DNA from: Homoserinibacter gongjuensis
Lineage (GTDB): Bacteria > Actinomycetota > Actinomycetes > Actinomycetales > Microbacteriaceae
NCBI RefSeq assembly: GCF_030161875.1
Contig: NZ_BSVA01000001.1
Coordinates: 620,001-684,000 of the forward strand
DNA length: 64,000 nt
Direction: 5' to 3'
Positions within the stretch are counted from its first letter, which is position 1, and each line of letters starts with the position of its first letter. Shown here piece by piece: positions 41,061-51,848 of this stretch. The position numbers and the translations under genes are program-made. The notes beneath the pieces were generated by a model. That model saw nothing but the letters and a program-made list of their open reading frames with translations, had not been told where the DNA came from and did not search any database.

Positions 41061-42309
41061 CCCACCCCACCCCCGCACACCGGGTCGGCGAGCGCGTCCT
41101 CCGCCTCGCCGACCCGTCGGGGGCCCCACTCGCCCGCCGGGACGTCGAGGTCGCCCAGACGCGCCATGCCTTCGCCTTCGGGTCGACGGGCTTCGAGCTG
41201 ATCCCACACGCCAACGGAGAGCGGGGTGCCACGGGCGCGTTCAGCACGGCGCTCGCGGATGACTGGCTCGGCGTCTTCGACACCGCCACACTGCCCTTCT
41301 ACCGAGGCGACTTCGAGCCGCAGCGCGGCGTGACGCAGACCGAGCGCATCCGCACCGCCGCGCGCTGGTTCACCCAGCGCGGGGTGCGTCTCAAGGGCCA
41401 CCCCTCGTCTGGCACACGGTCAAGGCGGCGTGGATGGACGAGTTGCCGCTCGACGACGCCTGGCAGGTGGTGCTCGATCGCATCCGGCGTGAGGTGTCGG
41501 ACTTCCGGGGACTCATCGATGCCTGGGACGTCGTGAACGAGGCCGTCATCATGCCGGTCTTCGAGAACGAGCCCGACGGTGTGCCCAACGTGGTGTCGCG
41601 GATCGCACGCGCGAAGGGGCGTATCCCCCTCATCCGCGAGGCGTTCGAGGCGGCCCGCGAGACCGACCCCGGCGCGACGCTGCTCATCAACGACTTCGAC
41701 CTGTCGAGCGCCTATGAGTGCCTCATCGAGGGCCTGCTCGAGAACGGCGTGCGCATCGACGCGATCGGCCTGCAGACCCACATGCACCAGGGCTACTGGG
41801 GCGAGGAGGCCATGCTCGCCATGGTCGACCGCTTCGCGCGCTACGGGTTGCCGCTGCACCTCACCGAGAACACCCTCGTGTCGGGCGAGCTCATGCCGGC
41901 GCGCATCGTCGACCTCAATGACTACCAGCCCGCCTCCTGGCCCTCGACCGCCGAAGGCGAGGCCCGTCAGGCCGACGAGATCGTGCGGCACTACCGCTCG
42001 CTCGTGGAGCACCCCGCGGTGCAGTCGATCACCTACTGGGGCATCACGGATGCCGGCGCATGGCTCGGCGCCCCCGCCGGACTGCTGCGCGTCGACGGCT
42101 CGCACAAGCCCGCCTATGACGCGCTGCGCGACCTCGTGCGCGGCGAGTGGTGGCTGCCGCCCACCCGAACCCGCACGGACGACAACGGCGTCGTTCGTGT
42201 GTCGGGCTTCCTCGGCGACTACCGCGTGACTGCGGGAGCCGCGAGGGCGGCCTTCGCGATCGAGTCGGCGGGAACGGATGCGACGGTCGCCCCGCTGACG
42301 CTCGCCTGA
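41021..42309 (+). CDS. GH10 endo-1,4-beta-xylanase, intracellular (one frame break; start uncertain)
   Basis: About 429 residues when restored. Acid/base Glu in WDVVNEAVIMPVF, nucleophile Glu in LPLHLTENTLVSG, with QTHMHQGYWG and SITYWGITD also conserved. One added base at the C run 41401-41404 gives GVRLKGHPLVWHTVKAAW. The only in-frame start upstream is GTG 41021, inside the palindromic repeat; the family-like sequence starts near VLRLADPSGAPLARRDVEV. There is no secretion signal, so it probably trims imported xylo-oligosaccharides. Follows the GH3 gene immediately. Confidence 0.84.
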
Positions 42310-42325
42310 CCCGGCGGGCTCCGCC

Positions 42326-43343
42326 TCAGGCGGCGTGCGGTGCCGTGCTCTCGCGCACCACGAGATTGGTGGCGAGGTCCATGCGCGGCACCGACTCGAG
42401 GGGGCCTCGCCCATGCGGATGACGAGACGCGTCGCCTCCTCCGCCATGCGTCGCAGAGGCTGCCGCACCGTGGTGAGCCGCGGGCTCACCCACTTGGCGA
42501 GCGGGATGTCGTCGTAGCCGACGAGCGAGAGGTCGTCCGGAACGCGCAGGCCCAGTTCGCGCACCGCCTCGAGCACCCCGAGGGCCTGCAGGTCGGAGCC
42601 GGCGAAGATCGCGGTCGGTGCGTCGGGGCCGGTGAGCAGAGCGCGTCCGTGCTCGTAGCCACCCGAGGTGTGGAAGTCGCCGAACCGCACCCAATCGGGG
42701 TCGATCGCGAGGCCGGCCGAGTTCATCGCCGAGCGGTAGCCGTCGATGCGGGCGTGCGAGCACATCATGTCGTCGGGGCCGGTGATCGCGGCGATGCGGG
42801 TGTGCCCGAGCTCGATGAGGTGCCGGGTGGCCATGAGCCCGCCCGACCAGTTCGCCGAGCCGACCGAGGGCACCTCGGGCGAGGGGTCGCCCGCGGGATC
42901 GATGATGACGAAGGGGATGGCGCGCGCCCGCAGCGCCTCGCGGTACTCCGCGGGCAGGTCGGAGAACACCAGCACGACGCCCGCCGGGCGACGGCGCAGC
43001 ACTCCTCGACCCAGTCGTTGCCGGGCGCGTGCCTGCTGCCGCTCTCGGTGAGCACGACGCTCAGGCCGTGCGCGCTCGCGACGTCCTCCACCCCGCGGAT
43101 GATCTCCATCGACCACGCCGCCTCGAGCTCGTGGAAGACGAGCTCGATGAGGCCGGTGCTCGAGAGGTTCGACTTGCGCCGCAGGTAGCCGTGCTCGGCG
43201 AGCAGCGCCTCCACGCGTCCACGGGTCGCGGCAGACACATCCGGGCGCCCGTTGAGCACCTTCGAGATGGTCGAGAGCGAGACCCCTGCCTCGTCGGCGA
43301 CTTGGGCGAGCGTCACCCGGCGAGGTGCAGCGGTGCGGGCCAT
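42326..43343 (-). CDS. LacI family regulator of the xylose/xylan genes (two frame breaks)
   Basis: About 339 residues when restored. N-terminal [23 protein letters not shown] and hinge [13 protein letters not shown], then the sensor domain ([48 protein letters not shown]). Breaks are at 43004-43005 (restoring GAGGGAG gives [17 protein letters not shown]) and at the G run 42400-42404. Divergent from xylA across a region with CGAA/TTCG repeats, so it likely represses xylA, xylB and possibly the bxl operon. Confidence 0.84.
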
Positions 43344-43381
43344 CGGCGTCCTTTCGACCGGTTCAGTCTAGGCCGACTTTT

Positions 43382-43436
43382 TCGAAGATTTCGCGAAACT
43401 GTCGGGGTGACATCCGTCGTTCTGATGGTATATGTT
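43382..43436 (+). promoter_or_regulatory. xylA control region: operator plus promoter
   Basis: TCGAAGATTTCGC (43382-43394) matches the bxlE site in the pattern TCGAANNTTTCG and overlaps the palindrome TTTCGCGAAA (43389-43398). A promoter follows: GTGACA (43407-43412), 18-bp spacer, TATGTT (43431-43436). The operator lies just upstream of the -35 box and faces both divergent genes. Confidence 0.55.
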
Positions 43437-43472
43437 TGCTCTCACAACATTTACTCGACGAGGAGCACCGCG

Positions 43473-44666
43473 ATGACCGCGCCCACCCCTACCCGCGAAG
43501 ACAAGTTCAGCTTCGGCCTCTGGACCATCGGCTACAACGGCACCGACCCGTTCGGCGGCCCCACGCGCAACCCGCTCGACGTCGTGCACGCCGTCGAGAA
43601 GCTCGCCGAGCTGGGCGCCTACGGCCTCACCTTCCACGACGACGACCTGTTCGCGTTCGGATCCACGGATGCCGAACGCCAGAAGCAGATCGACCGCCTG
43701 AAGGGCGCGCTCGAGGCGACCGGGCTCATCATCCCCATGGCCACTACCAACCTGTTCTCGGCCCCCGTCTTCAAGGACGGCGGCGTCACCTCGAACGACC
43801 GGGCCGTGCGTCGTTACGCGCTGCGCAAGGTCATCCGCCAGCTCGACCTCGCCGCCGAGCTCGGCGCGAAGACGCTCGTGTTCTGGGGCGGCCGCGAGGG
43901 CGCCGAGTACGACTCGGCCAAGGACATCCGTGCCGCGCTCGCCCGCTACAAGGAGGCCATGGACCTGCTCGGCCAGTACGCGCTCGACCAGGGCTACGAC
44001 ATCCGCTTCGCGATCGAGCCCAAGCCCAACGAGCCCCGCGGCGACATCCTGCTGCCGACGGTCGGCCACGCGCTCGCCTTCATCAACGAGCTCGAGCACC
44101 CCGAGCTCGTGGGCCTCAACCCCGAGGTCGGCCACGAGCAGATGGCGGGCCTCAACTTCGCGGCCGGCATCGCGCAGGCGCTGTGGCACGGCAAGCTCTT
44201 CCACATCGACCTCAACGGCCAGCGCGGCATCAAGTACGACCAGGACCTCGTGTTCGGTCACGGCGACCTGCACAACGCCTTCGCCCTCGTCGACCTGCTC
44301 GAGAACGGCGGCGTCAACGGCGGACCGGCCTACGAGGGCCCCCGCCACTTCGACTACAAGCCGAGCCGCACCGAAGACGAGACGGGTGTGTGGGAGTCGG
44401 CCGCCGCCAACATGCGCACCTACCTGCTGCTCAAGGAGCGCGCCGCGGCCTTCCGCGCCGACCCCGAGGTGCAGGAGGCCCTCGAGGCCGCCAAGGTGGG
44501 CGAGCTCGGTCAGCCGACGCTCAACAGCGGCGAGACCGTCGCCGACCTCGTCGCCGACCGCTCGGCGTGGGAGGACTTCGACCCGAGCGCCTACCTCGGC
44601 GGCAAGGGCTTCGGCTTCGTGCGCCTGCAGCAGCTCGCGACCGAGCACCTGCTCGGCGCCCGCTGA
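43473..44666 (+). CDS. xylA: Xylose isomerase
   Basis: 397 residues, the compact class I length. Converts D-xylose to D-xylulose in the cytoplasm. Metal-binding segments are all present: [40 protein letters not shown] and HFDYKP; the catalytic His is in [12 protein letters not shown]. Start at ATG 43473, eight bases after GAGGAG. Frame intact. Followed by xylB after a structured 93-bp gap. Confidence 0.95.
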   Translation: MTAPTPTREDKFSFGLWTIGYNGTDPFGGPTRNPLDVVHAVEKLAELGAYGLTFHDDDLFAFGSTDAERQKQIDRLKGALEATGLIIPMATTNLFSAPVFKDGGVTSNDRAVRRYALRKVIRQLDLAAELGAKTLVFWGGREGAEYDSAKDIRAALARYKEAMDLLGQYALDQGYDIRFAIEPKPNEPRGDILLPTVGHALAFINELEHPELVGLNPEVGHEQMAGLNFAAGIAQALWHGKLFHIDLNGQRGIKYDQDLVFGHGDLHNAFALVDLLENGGVNGGPAYEGPRHFDYKPSRTEDETGVWESAAANMRTYLLLKERAAAFRADPEVQEALEAAKVGELGQPTLNSGETVADLVADRSAWEDFDPSAYLGGKGFGFVRLQQLATEHLLGAR

Positions 44667-44677
44667 CATACTCCTCT

Positions 44678-44732
44678 GAGGGGTCGCAGAGTGTCGCCAA
44701 CACGGCGTGTTGAGCGCAGTCTGCGACCCCTC
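44678..44732. other. Nested hairpin between xylA and xylB
   Basis: Outer arms GAGGGGTCGCAGA (44678-44690) and TCTGCGACCCCTC (44720-44732) are exact inverses; inside lies CAACAC-GGC-GTGTTG (44698-44712). Together they form a cruciform-like 55-bp unit 11 bp after the xylA stop. May set the xylA to xylB transcript ratio or be a mobile palindromic repeat. Confidence 0.65.
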
Positions 44733-44759
44733 ACCGCACACCTGGAAGGGGCATAGCCG

Positions 44760-46175
44760 ATGACGTTGGTCGCAGGAGTCGACTCGTCGACCCAGAGCTG
44801 CAAGGTCGTCGTGCGGGATGCCGACACGGGCGCCGTGGTGCGCACCGGTCGCGCCGCGCACCCGGATGGCACCGAGGTCGCCCCCGCCGCCTGGTGGGAC
44901 GCCCTGCGCGCCGCGATCGCGGATGCCGGCGGCCTCGACGACGTCGCCGCGATCTCGGTGGGCGGCCAGCAGCACGGCATGGTCGTGCTGGATGCCGATG
45001 GCCGCGTCATCCGCGACGCCCTGCTGTGGAACGACACCCGTTCGGCGCAGGCCGCCCGCGATCTCATCGCCGAGTTCGGCGCCGACGCGCTCGCCCGCCG
45101 CACGGGCAGCGTGCCGGTTGCGAGCTTCACCGCCACCAAGTTGCGCTGGCTGCGGGATGCCGAGCCCGAGAACGCCGCCCGGGTCGCGGCGGTCGCCCTC
45201 CCCACGACTGGCTGAGCTGGCGCCTGCGCGGTTTCGGGCCCGCCGACGAGAGCCCCCTCGGCCCCGTGCTCGAGGAGCTCGCGACCGACCGCTCCGACGC
45301 ATCCGGAACGAGCTACTGGAACCCCGCGACGGGCGACTACGACCGCGAACTGCTCACGGCATCCCTCGGCCACGACGCCGTGCTGCCGCGCCTCGTGGCG
45401 CCGGGCGCGTCGATGGGCACCACGGTCGCCCAGCCCGACGTGCCGGCTGGCATCGTCGTCGGCCCCGGTGCGGGCGACAACGCGGCCGCGGCGCTCGGCC
45501 TCGGCGCCCGCGAGGGCGACGTCGTGGTCTCGATCGGCACGAGCGGCACCGTCTTCGCGGTCACCGACAGGCCCGTCGCCGACGAGACGGGCGCCGTCGC
45601 GGGCTTCGCCGACGCATCCGGCGCCTTCCTTCCGCTCGTCGCGACCCTCAACGCGGCCCGCGTGCTCGACCGCACGGCGGCGCTGCTCGGTGTCGACCAC
45701 GCGGGCCTCGGTGAGCTCGCTCTCGCGGCGGAACCCGGATCGGGCGGTCTCGTGCTGCAGCCCTACTTCGAGGGCGAGCGCACCCCAACCTGCCCGATGC
45801 GACGGCGACGCTGTTCGGCATGACCCTCGCCTCGACCACGCGCGAGAACCTCGCGCGCGCCGCGATCGAGGGGATGCTGTGCGGCCTTGCCGACGGCCTC
45901 GACGCCGTGCGCCGCCTCGGGGTTACCGCATCGCGGGTGCTGCTGGTGGGGGCGCCGCCGCGAACCCCGCGGTCTCGCACATCGCCGCGCAGGTGTTCGA
46001 CGCGCCTGTCGAGTTGCCCGAGGCTGGCGAGTACGTCGCGTTCGGTGCGGCCGTGCAGGCCGCGTGGGCGTTGTCGGGCCAGCGCCCGAACTGGCAGGTC
46101 GCGACCCTCGCCCGGCCGACCGCGACGCCGGAGCCCCGCATCCGCGAGCAGTACGCGGCGCACGCCGCCGTCTGA
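44760..46175 (+). CDS. xylB: Xylulokinase (three frame breaks)
   Basis: Phosphorylates D-xylulose to xylulose-5-phosphate, feeding the pentose phosphate pathway. Starts at ATG 44760 ([18 protein letters not shown]) with GGAAGGGG upstream; about 472 residues when restored. [26 protein letters not shown] and [13 protein letters not shown] (catalytic Asp) fit XylB of the FGGY family. The breaks lie at runs 45200-45203, 45783-45786 and 45948-45952, and each is repaired by one base. Context after xylA makes the assignment firm. Confidence 0.9.
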
Positions 46176-46282
46176 ACCTCTCGCGATCGGCGGCGCGCGC
46201 ACCGCGCTGAACCCGCGATAATAGAGAGGCAAGACCCCGCCCGCGAACGCCGCGGACGCGGCCGACGAGCGCGAGTTCACGC

Positions 46283-49223
46283 ATGCTGGTAATCCTCACA
46301 GCCTTCGCGGTGCTTCCCCTTGCCCTGCCCTGGCTGACGAGGCGGATGGGAGCCCGCGGGTTCCTGGTTGCGGCGACCCTTCCCGCGGTCGCCTTCGTTC
46401 AGGCCGCGGTCATGGCGCCGGCGATCCTCGCGGGTGGCGAGGTCGTCGAACGAGTCGAGTGGATCCCCTCCTCGAGATCTCCCTCACGATGCGCATGGAC
46501 GCGCTCGGCTGGATCATGACGCTCATCGTGACGGGCGTCGGCGCTCTCGTGCTGCTCTACTGCCGTTGGTACTTCGACGGCAAGAAAGACGGCCTCGGCC
46601 TCTTCAACGCCGTGCTGCTCGCCTTCGCGGGCGCGATGTACGGGCTCGTGCTCACCGACGACATCGTCGTGCTCGTGATGTTCTGGGAGCTCACGAGCGT
46701 GCTCTCCTACCTGCTCATCGGCTTCTACCACACGCGCGGTGTCAGCAGGCGTGCCGCCCTGCAGGCGCTGCTCGTGACGACACTCGGCGGGCTCGTGATG
46801 CTCGTGGGCGTCGTGCTGCTGGTCGTCGAGACGGGCACCACCCGGATGTCGCAGATCTTCGCCGAGGCACCGTCGGGCCCCGTCGTGAGCGCCGCGCTCG
46901 TGCTGATCCTGGTGGGTGCGCTCAGCAAGTCGGCCATCTTCCCGTTCCACTTCTGGCTGCCGGGTGCGATGGCCGCGCCGACCCCCGTGAGCGCCTACCT
47001 GCACGCGGCCGCGATGGTGAAGGCCGGCATCTATCTGCTCGCGCGCTTCGCTCCCGCCTTCGCCGACTCCGAGCCCTGGCGGCCGATCGTGATCTCGCTC
47101 GGCGTGTTCACGATGCTGCTGGGCGGCGTGCAGGCGCTGCGCGAAACCGACCTCAAACGCATCCTGGCATTCGGCACGGTGAGTCAGCTCGGGATGCTGT
47201 CGGTCGTGCTCGGCTTCGGCACGAGGGATGCGGCCCTCGCCGGGCTCGCTCTGCTCATCTCCCACGCCCTGTTCAAGTCGGCACTGTTCCTCATCGTGGG
47301 CGTCATCGACCGCCAGCTCTCGACGCGCGACATCACCGAGCTGAGCGGTCTCTGGCGACAGGCACCCGTCATGACCGTGGCCGCGGTCGTCGCCATCGCG
47401 GGCATGGTGGGCGTGCCGCCGACGCTCGGCTTCGCGGCCAAGGAGGGTGTGCTCACGGCGTTCCTCGACGAGGCCTCGGCAGGGTCCGGGTGGGGCTGGG
47501 TGGCGCTCGCGGGCATCGTGCTCGGGTCGGTGCTCACGACGGCGTACGGCATCCGCTTCGTGTGGGGCGCGTTCGGCACCAAGAAGCACGCCGACGGCAC
47601 CGCCCGCGCGCGCACCGAATGGCCCGACCCGCCGATCTGGTTCCTCGCGGCGCCCGTCGGGCTCGCCGCGCTCGCGCTGCTCGGCGGGCCGTTCGCGGGC
47701 GCGCTCGACGTGCCGCTGCAGCACTACGCGGCGACCCTCCCGGGCGCAACCCCGGCATCCCGAGCCCCGAGCACGCGGCCCACCTCGCGCTCTGGCACGG
47801 CGTCGAGCCCGCCTTCTTCCTCTCGCTCGGCATCTTCGCGTTCGGCGCCCTCGTGTTCTGGGCGAGCATCGCATCCGGCTGGAGCACCGCCCCGCGGCTC
47901 GTGGCCTTCACGGCTCCGGATGCCTACAACGCGATCCTGCGCGGCATCGACCGCCTCTCGGTCGTCACGACGCGCGTCACCCAACGCGGATCGCTGCCGG
48001 TCTACGTGGGCACGATCTTCATCGTGCTCGTCGCCGCCGAGGGCACCGCCCTGCTCGCCTCGCCCGACTGGCGCGTGCGGCTCGACGGCTGGCAGGATCC
48101 CGTGCAGCTCGTGGTCGCGCCCATCATGATCCTCGCGGGGGTGCTCGCCGTGCGGGCGCGCAAGCGCTACACGGCCGTCGTGCTCGTCTCGGTCACCGGC
48201 ATCGGCATGGTGACCCTCTTCGCCTTCAGCGGCGCCCCGGATCTCGCGCTCACCCAGATCCTCGTCGAGACCGTCACGCTCGTCGCCTTCACGCTCGTGC
48301 TCCGCCGCCTGCCCTCGCGCCTCGGCGACCACAACGCGAGCGTCTGGCCCGTCGCGCGCGCCGTGCTCGCGATCGCCGTCGGCATCACGATGGCGATCGT
48401 CGTGATCGTCGCGACCGGCTCGCGCGTCGCCGACCCGATCTCGGTCGAGTGGCCGAAGCTGGCCTACGAGATCGGCCACGGCACGAACATCGTCAACGTC
48501 GCCCTCGTCGACCTGCGCGGCTGGGACACCATGGGCGAGCTCTCGGTGCTCATCCTCGCGGCCACCGGGGTCGCCTCCCTGGTCTTCGTCACCGACCGCA
48601 CCGATCTGCTCTCGCAGACCCGCGCGGTGCCACGCTCCTCCGGTCGCCGCACCGACCGTCGGCCGCTCGTCGAGACCACCGACGGCATCAGCCTCGAGAC
48701 CGAGCACAACCGCGACTCGCATCGCGCGTGGCTCATCAGCAGCCTCCGCGTGCGGCCCGAGAACCGCTCGATCATGCTCGAGGTGATCGTGCGCATCCTG
48801 TTCCACACGATCATCGTCGTGTCGCTCTACGTGCTGCTCGCCGGGCACAACCTGCCCGGCGGGGGCTTCGCGGGCGGGCTCATCGCCGGCATGGCCCTCG
48901 TCATGCGCTACGTCGCGGGCGGACGCCACGAGCTGGGCGCGGCCGCACCCACGGATGCCGGAACGCTGCTCGGGGCCGGCATGACGCTCGCGGTCGCCTG
49001 CGCGATCGTGCCGCTCTTCTTCGGTCAGGCCCCGCTCACGAGCACCTACTGGGATGCCGTGCTGCCGCTCGTCGGACACATCGAGTTCGTCTCGTCGACG
49101 ATCTTCGACATCGGCGTCTACCTCGTGGTGATCGGGCTCGTGCTCGACGTGCTGCGCAGTCTCGGTGCCGAGGTCGACCGGCAGGCCAAGAGCCTCGGTG
49201 TCGGGGCGGAGGGCACGCGATGA
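46283..49223 (+). CDS. mrpA: Mrp Na+/H+ antiporter subunit A with fused subunit B domain (two frame breaks)
   Basis: About 980 residues when restored. The N-terminal part is a NuoL-like proton channel (VLVMFWELTSVLSYLLIGFY, SAIFPFHFWLPGAMAAPTPV, SHALFKSALFLIVG). The region GAPDLALTQILVETVTLVAF is typical of MrpA, and the C-terminus from IMLEVIVRILFHTIIVVSLY is MrpB-like, so no separate mrpB is present. Breaks are at C runs 46465-46468 and 47750-47753. Start at ATG 46283. First gene of a six-gene operon exporting Na+ in exchange for protons; the mrpC start overlaps its stop. Confidence 0.9.
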
Positions 49224-49738
49224 ACATCTCCCTCGTGCTCGTCGTGATCATGGCCGTGCTGTTCGCGTGCGGCGTGTACTCGATGCTCGAGCGCAGCCTC
49301 ACACGCGTGCTCATCGGCTTCCTGCTGCTCGGCAACGCCACCAACCTGCTGCTGCTCATCGTGATCGGGGCCCCCGGGATCGCACCCTTCGTGGGCGACG
49401 GCGATCCCTCCGAGATGAGCGACCCCGTGCCGATGGCCCTCACCCTCACCGCGATCGTCATCACCTTCGCCGTCTCGGCGTTCCTGCTCGCCCTGATCTA
49501 CCGCTCCTGGCAGCTCGGCCAGGCCGACACCGTGCAAGACGACCACGAGGACGTCGCGCTGCGCGAGCGCACCGTCGAAGACGACGAGGTCATGGACGAC
49601 GAGGACGACACCGAGCACGACGACGCCACGACCGACTTCGTCGGCACGGCGACGGCACCGATCACGATCGTGCGACCCGAGCGGTCCGCAGAGGCGGATG
49701 CCGACGCGGACGGGGACGCGGACGGGGGTGAGCGATGA
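49220..49738 (+). CDS. mrpC: Mrp antiporter subunit C with an acidic C-terminal tail
   Basis: 172 residues. The first 95 are a NuoK-like three-helix protein (VYSMLERSLTRVLIGFLLLG, PMALTLTAIVITFAVSAFLL). The rest is a soluble tail rich in Asp and Glu (DDHEDVALRERTVEDDEVMD and similar), longer than in most MrpC proteins. ATGA overlaps link it to mrpA and mrpD. The tail should face the cytoplasm if topology follows NuoK; its function is unknown. Confidence 0.9.
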   Translation: MNISLVLVVIMAVLFACGVYSMLERSLTRVLIGFLLLGNATNLLLLIVIGAPGIAPFVGDGDPSEMSDPVPMALTLTAIVITFAVSAFLLALIYRSWQLGQADTVQDDHEDVALRERTVEDDEVMDDEDDTEHDDATTDFVGTATAPITIVRPERSAEADADADGDADGGER

Positions 49739-51288
49739 GCGCGCTGGTTCCGCTGATCGTCACGCTGCCCTTGCTCGGGGCGGGCATCGCGCTCATCTTC
49801 GGTCGGCGACGGCGCATGCAGGTGGCGATCTCGATCGTGACCCTCACGCTCGTCTTCGTCATCGCATCCGTGCTGCTCGTGACGGTCGACGGCGGCAGTC
49901 CGATCGCCGTGTCGGTGGGCGGCTGGCCCATCCCGTTCGGGATCGTGCTCTACGTCGACCGGCTCGCCGCACTGCTGGTCGCCGTCTCGAGCCTCGTGCT
50001 GCTCGCGGTGCTGCTGTTCTCGGTGGGTCAGGGCGCGGCCGACGGTGACCACGACACCCCCGTGTCGATCTTCCATCCGACGTACCTCATCCTGGCCACC
50101 GGGATCTTCACGGCGTTCATCGCGGGCGACCTGTTCAACCTCTACGTCGGCTTCGAGATCCTGCTCGTCGCCTCCTACGTGCTCATCACGCTCGGCAGCA
50201 CCGAGTCGCGCATCCGGGCCGGTGTGATCTACATCGTCGTGTCGCTCGTCTCGTCGATCCTGTTCCTGGCGGCGATCGCGGCGATCTACGGCGCGCTCGG
50301 CACCGTGAACATGGCGCACATCGCCGAGCGGATGGTGGAGCTTCCGCAGGAGACGCAGCTCGTCTTGCACCTGCTGCTCGTGATCGCGTTCGGCATCAAG
50401 GCCGCGATGTTCCCGGTCTCGTTCTGGTTGCCGGACTCGTATCCGACGGCGCCCGCCCCCGTCACGGCGGTGTTCGCGGGCCTGCTCACCAAGGTCGGCG
50501 TCTACGCACTCATCCGCACCGAGACGCAGCTCTTCGCCGACAACGACATCAACCTGGTGCTCATGATCGTCGCGCTCGCGACCATGATCGTCGGCATCCT
50601 GGGTGCCGTCGCGCAGGCCGAGATGAAGCGCATCCTGTCGTTCACCCTCGTCTCCCACGTGGGCTACATGATCTTCGGGCTGGCGATCGGCACGCCGGCC
50701 GCGATCGGCGCGACGATCTACTACACCGTGCACCACATCATCGTGCAGACGACCCTGTTCCTCGCGGTGGGGCTCATCGAACGTCGCGCCGGCTCGACGT
50801 CGATCCTGCGGGTGCGCGGTCTCATGCGCGCGGCGCCGATCATCGCGGTGCTGTACTTCATCCCGGCGATCAACCTCGGCGGCCTGCCGCCCTTCTCGGG
50901 CTTCATTGGCAAGTACGCCCTGTTCGATGCCGCGGCGAGCGTCGGCACCCCCATAATGATCGTGCTCATCGTGGGCGGCATCGTGACCTCGCTGCTGACG
51001 CTCTACGCGCTCATGCGGGCGTGGGCGCTGTCGTTCTGGCGCGAAGACGACGAGGGTGCCGAGCCGGATGTGCGCATCTCCTATCTCGACAGCGCACCCG
51101 CCGCGGGTGAGCAGTCGGAGCGCCGGGTGATCCCGCGCATCATGACGACCGCGACGGCGGGCATGGTCGGTGCGACGCTGCTGCTGACGGTCGCCGCGGG
51201 ACCGCTCTACGCCGTGTGCGATCGCATCGGCGCGGCACTGCTCGAGCCGGTGCTGCTCGTGCACGTCGACGAGGAGGCGACCCCGTGA
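49735..51288 (+). CDS. mrpD: Mrp antiporter subunit D
   Basis: 517 residues, NuoM/NuoN-like proton-translocating subunit with about 14 helices. Key elements: NLYVGFEILLVASYVLI, the lysine-containing helix IKAAMFPVSFWLPDSYPTAP and SFTLVSHVGYMIFG. ATG overlaps the mrpC stop and mrpE overlaps its end (GTGA). Frame intact. Confidence 0.93.
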   Translation: MSALVPLIVTLPLLGAGIALIFGRRRRMQVAISIVTLTLVFVIASVLLVTVDGGSPIAVSVGGWPIPFGIVLYVDRLAALLVAVSSLVLLAVLLFSVGQGAADGDHDTPVSIFHPTYLILATGIFTAFIAGDLFNLYVGFEILLVASYVLITLGSTESRIRAGVIYIVVSLVSSILFLAAIAAIYGALGTVNMAHIAERMVELPQETQLVLHLLLVIAFGIKAAMFPVSFWLPDSYPTAPAPVTAVFAGLLTKVGVYALIRTETQLFADNDINLVLMIVALATMIVGILGAVAQAEMKRILSFTLVSHVGYMIFGLAIGTPAAIGATIYYTVHHIIVQTTLFLAVGLIERRAGSTSILRVRGLMRAAPIIAVLYFIPAINLGGLPPFSGFIGKYALFDAAASVGTPIMIVLIVGGIVTSLLTLYALMRAWALSFWREDDEGAEPDVRISYLDSAPAAGEQSERRVIPRIMTTATAGMVGATLLLTVAAGPLYAVCDRIGAALLEPVLLVHVDEEATP

Positions 51289-51848
51289 CGCCGCCGTTGG
51301 GTCGCATGGCCCGCACCCTGTGGGTTCAGTTGCCGTTCTCGCTGTGGCTCGTGGCGGTCTGGATGCTGCTGTGGGGGCAGTTCACCGTGCTCGCCGCGGT
51401 GACCGGCGTCATCGTGGCGATCTTCGTGACCCGCGTGTTCCGGCTGCCGCCCGCCGAGCTCTCGGGGCGCGTCAACCTCTGGTACGTCCTCGTCTTCGCG
51501 GTGCTCTTCCTCGGTGCGGTCGTGACGGGCTCGCTGCAGGTGGCGTGGCTCGTGCTGCGCCCGCGAGGGCGTCCGCGCAGCGCGATCATGGCCGTGCCGT
51601 TGCGCACCGACGACGACCTCATCATGACCCACGTGGGCGTCACGGCATCCCTCATCCCCGGCTCGCTCGTGATCGACACCGACCGCGACCGCCGCATCAT
51701 CTACCTGCACGTCTTCGGTGTCGACACCCTCGACGACGTCGAGGCGCAGCGCGCCCAGGTGCTGCGCTGGGAGCGGCGCATCGTGCGGGCCGTCGGATCG
51801 CGCGAGCAGTACGACCAGCTGCGTCGCGAGAAGGAGGCATCCGGATGA
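51285..51848 (+). CDS. mrpE: Mrp antiporter subunit E
   Basis: 187 residues from GTG 51285, preceded by GAGGAGG and overlapping the mrpD stop. Two or three N-terminal helices (FSLWLVAVWMLLWGQFTVLA, LWYVLVFAVLFLGAVVTGSL) and a soluble domain with THVGVTASLIPGSLVIDTD and YLHVFGVD, characteristic of MrpE. Frame intact. Confidence 0.92.
   Translation: MTPPLGRMARTLWVQLPFSLWLVAVWMLLWGQFTVLAAVTGVIVAIFVTRVFRLPPAELSGRVNLWYVLVFAVLFLGAVVTGSLQVAWLVLRPRGRPRSAIMAVPLRTDDDLIMTHVGVTASLIPGSLVIDTDRDRRIIYLHVFGVDTLDDVEAQRAQVLRWERRIVRAVGSREQYDQLRREKEASG

Noticed and set aside
39653..41401. 582-residue open frame antisense to the GH3 and GH10 genes
   Set aside because: Arg/Gly/Val/Asp-biased composition, no recognisable domain, and it mirrors a well-supported gene. 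Long antisense frames arise easily from GC-rich third positions.
43368..45302. 644-residue open frame antisense to xylA and xylB
   Set aside because: Entirely covers two clear genes on the other strand; low-complexity translation without motifs.
38663..46175. Programmed frameshifting in GH3, GH10, xylB and others
   Set aside because: No common slippery heptamer or downstream pseudoknot, and breaks fall at different points in unrelated genes. Random run-length errors explain them better.
49498..51264. 588-residue open frame antisense to mrpC and mrpD
   Set aside because: His/Arg/Asp-rich shadow of mrpD; no motif or ribosome site.
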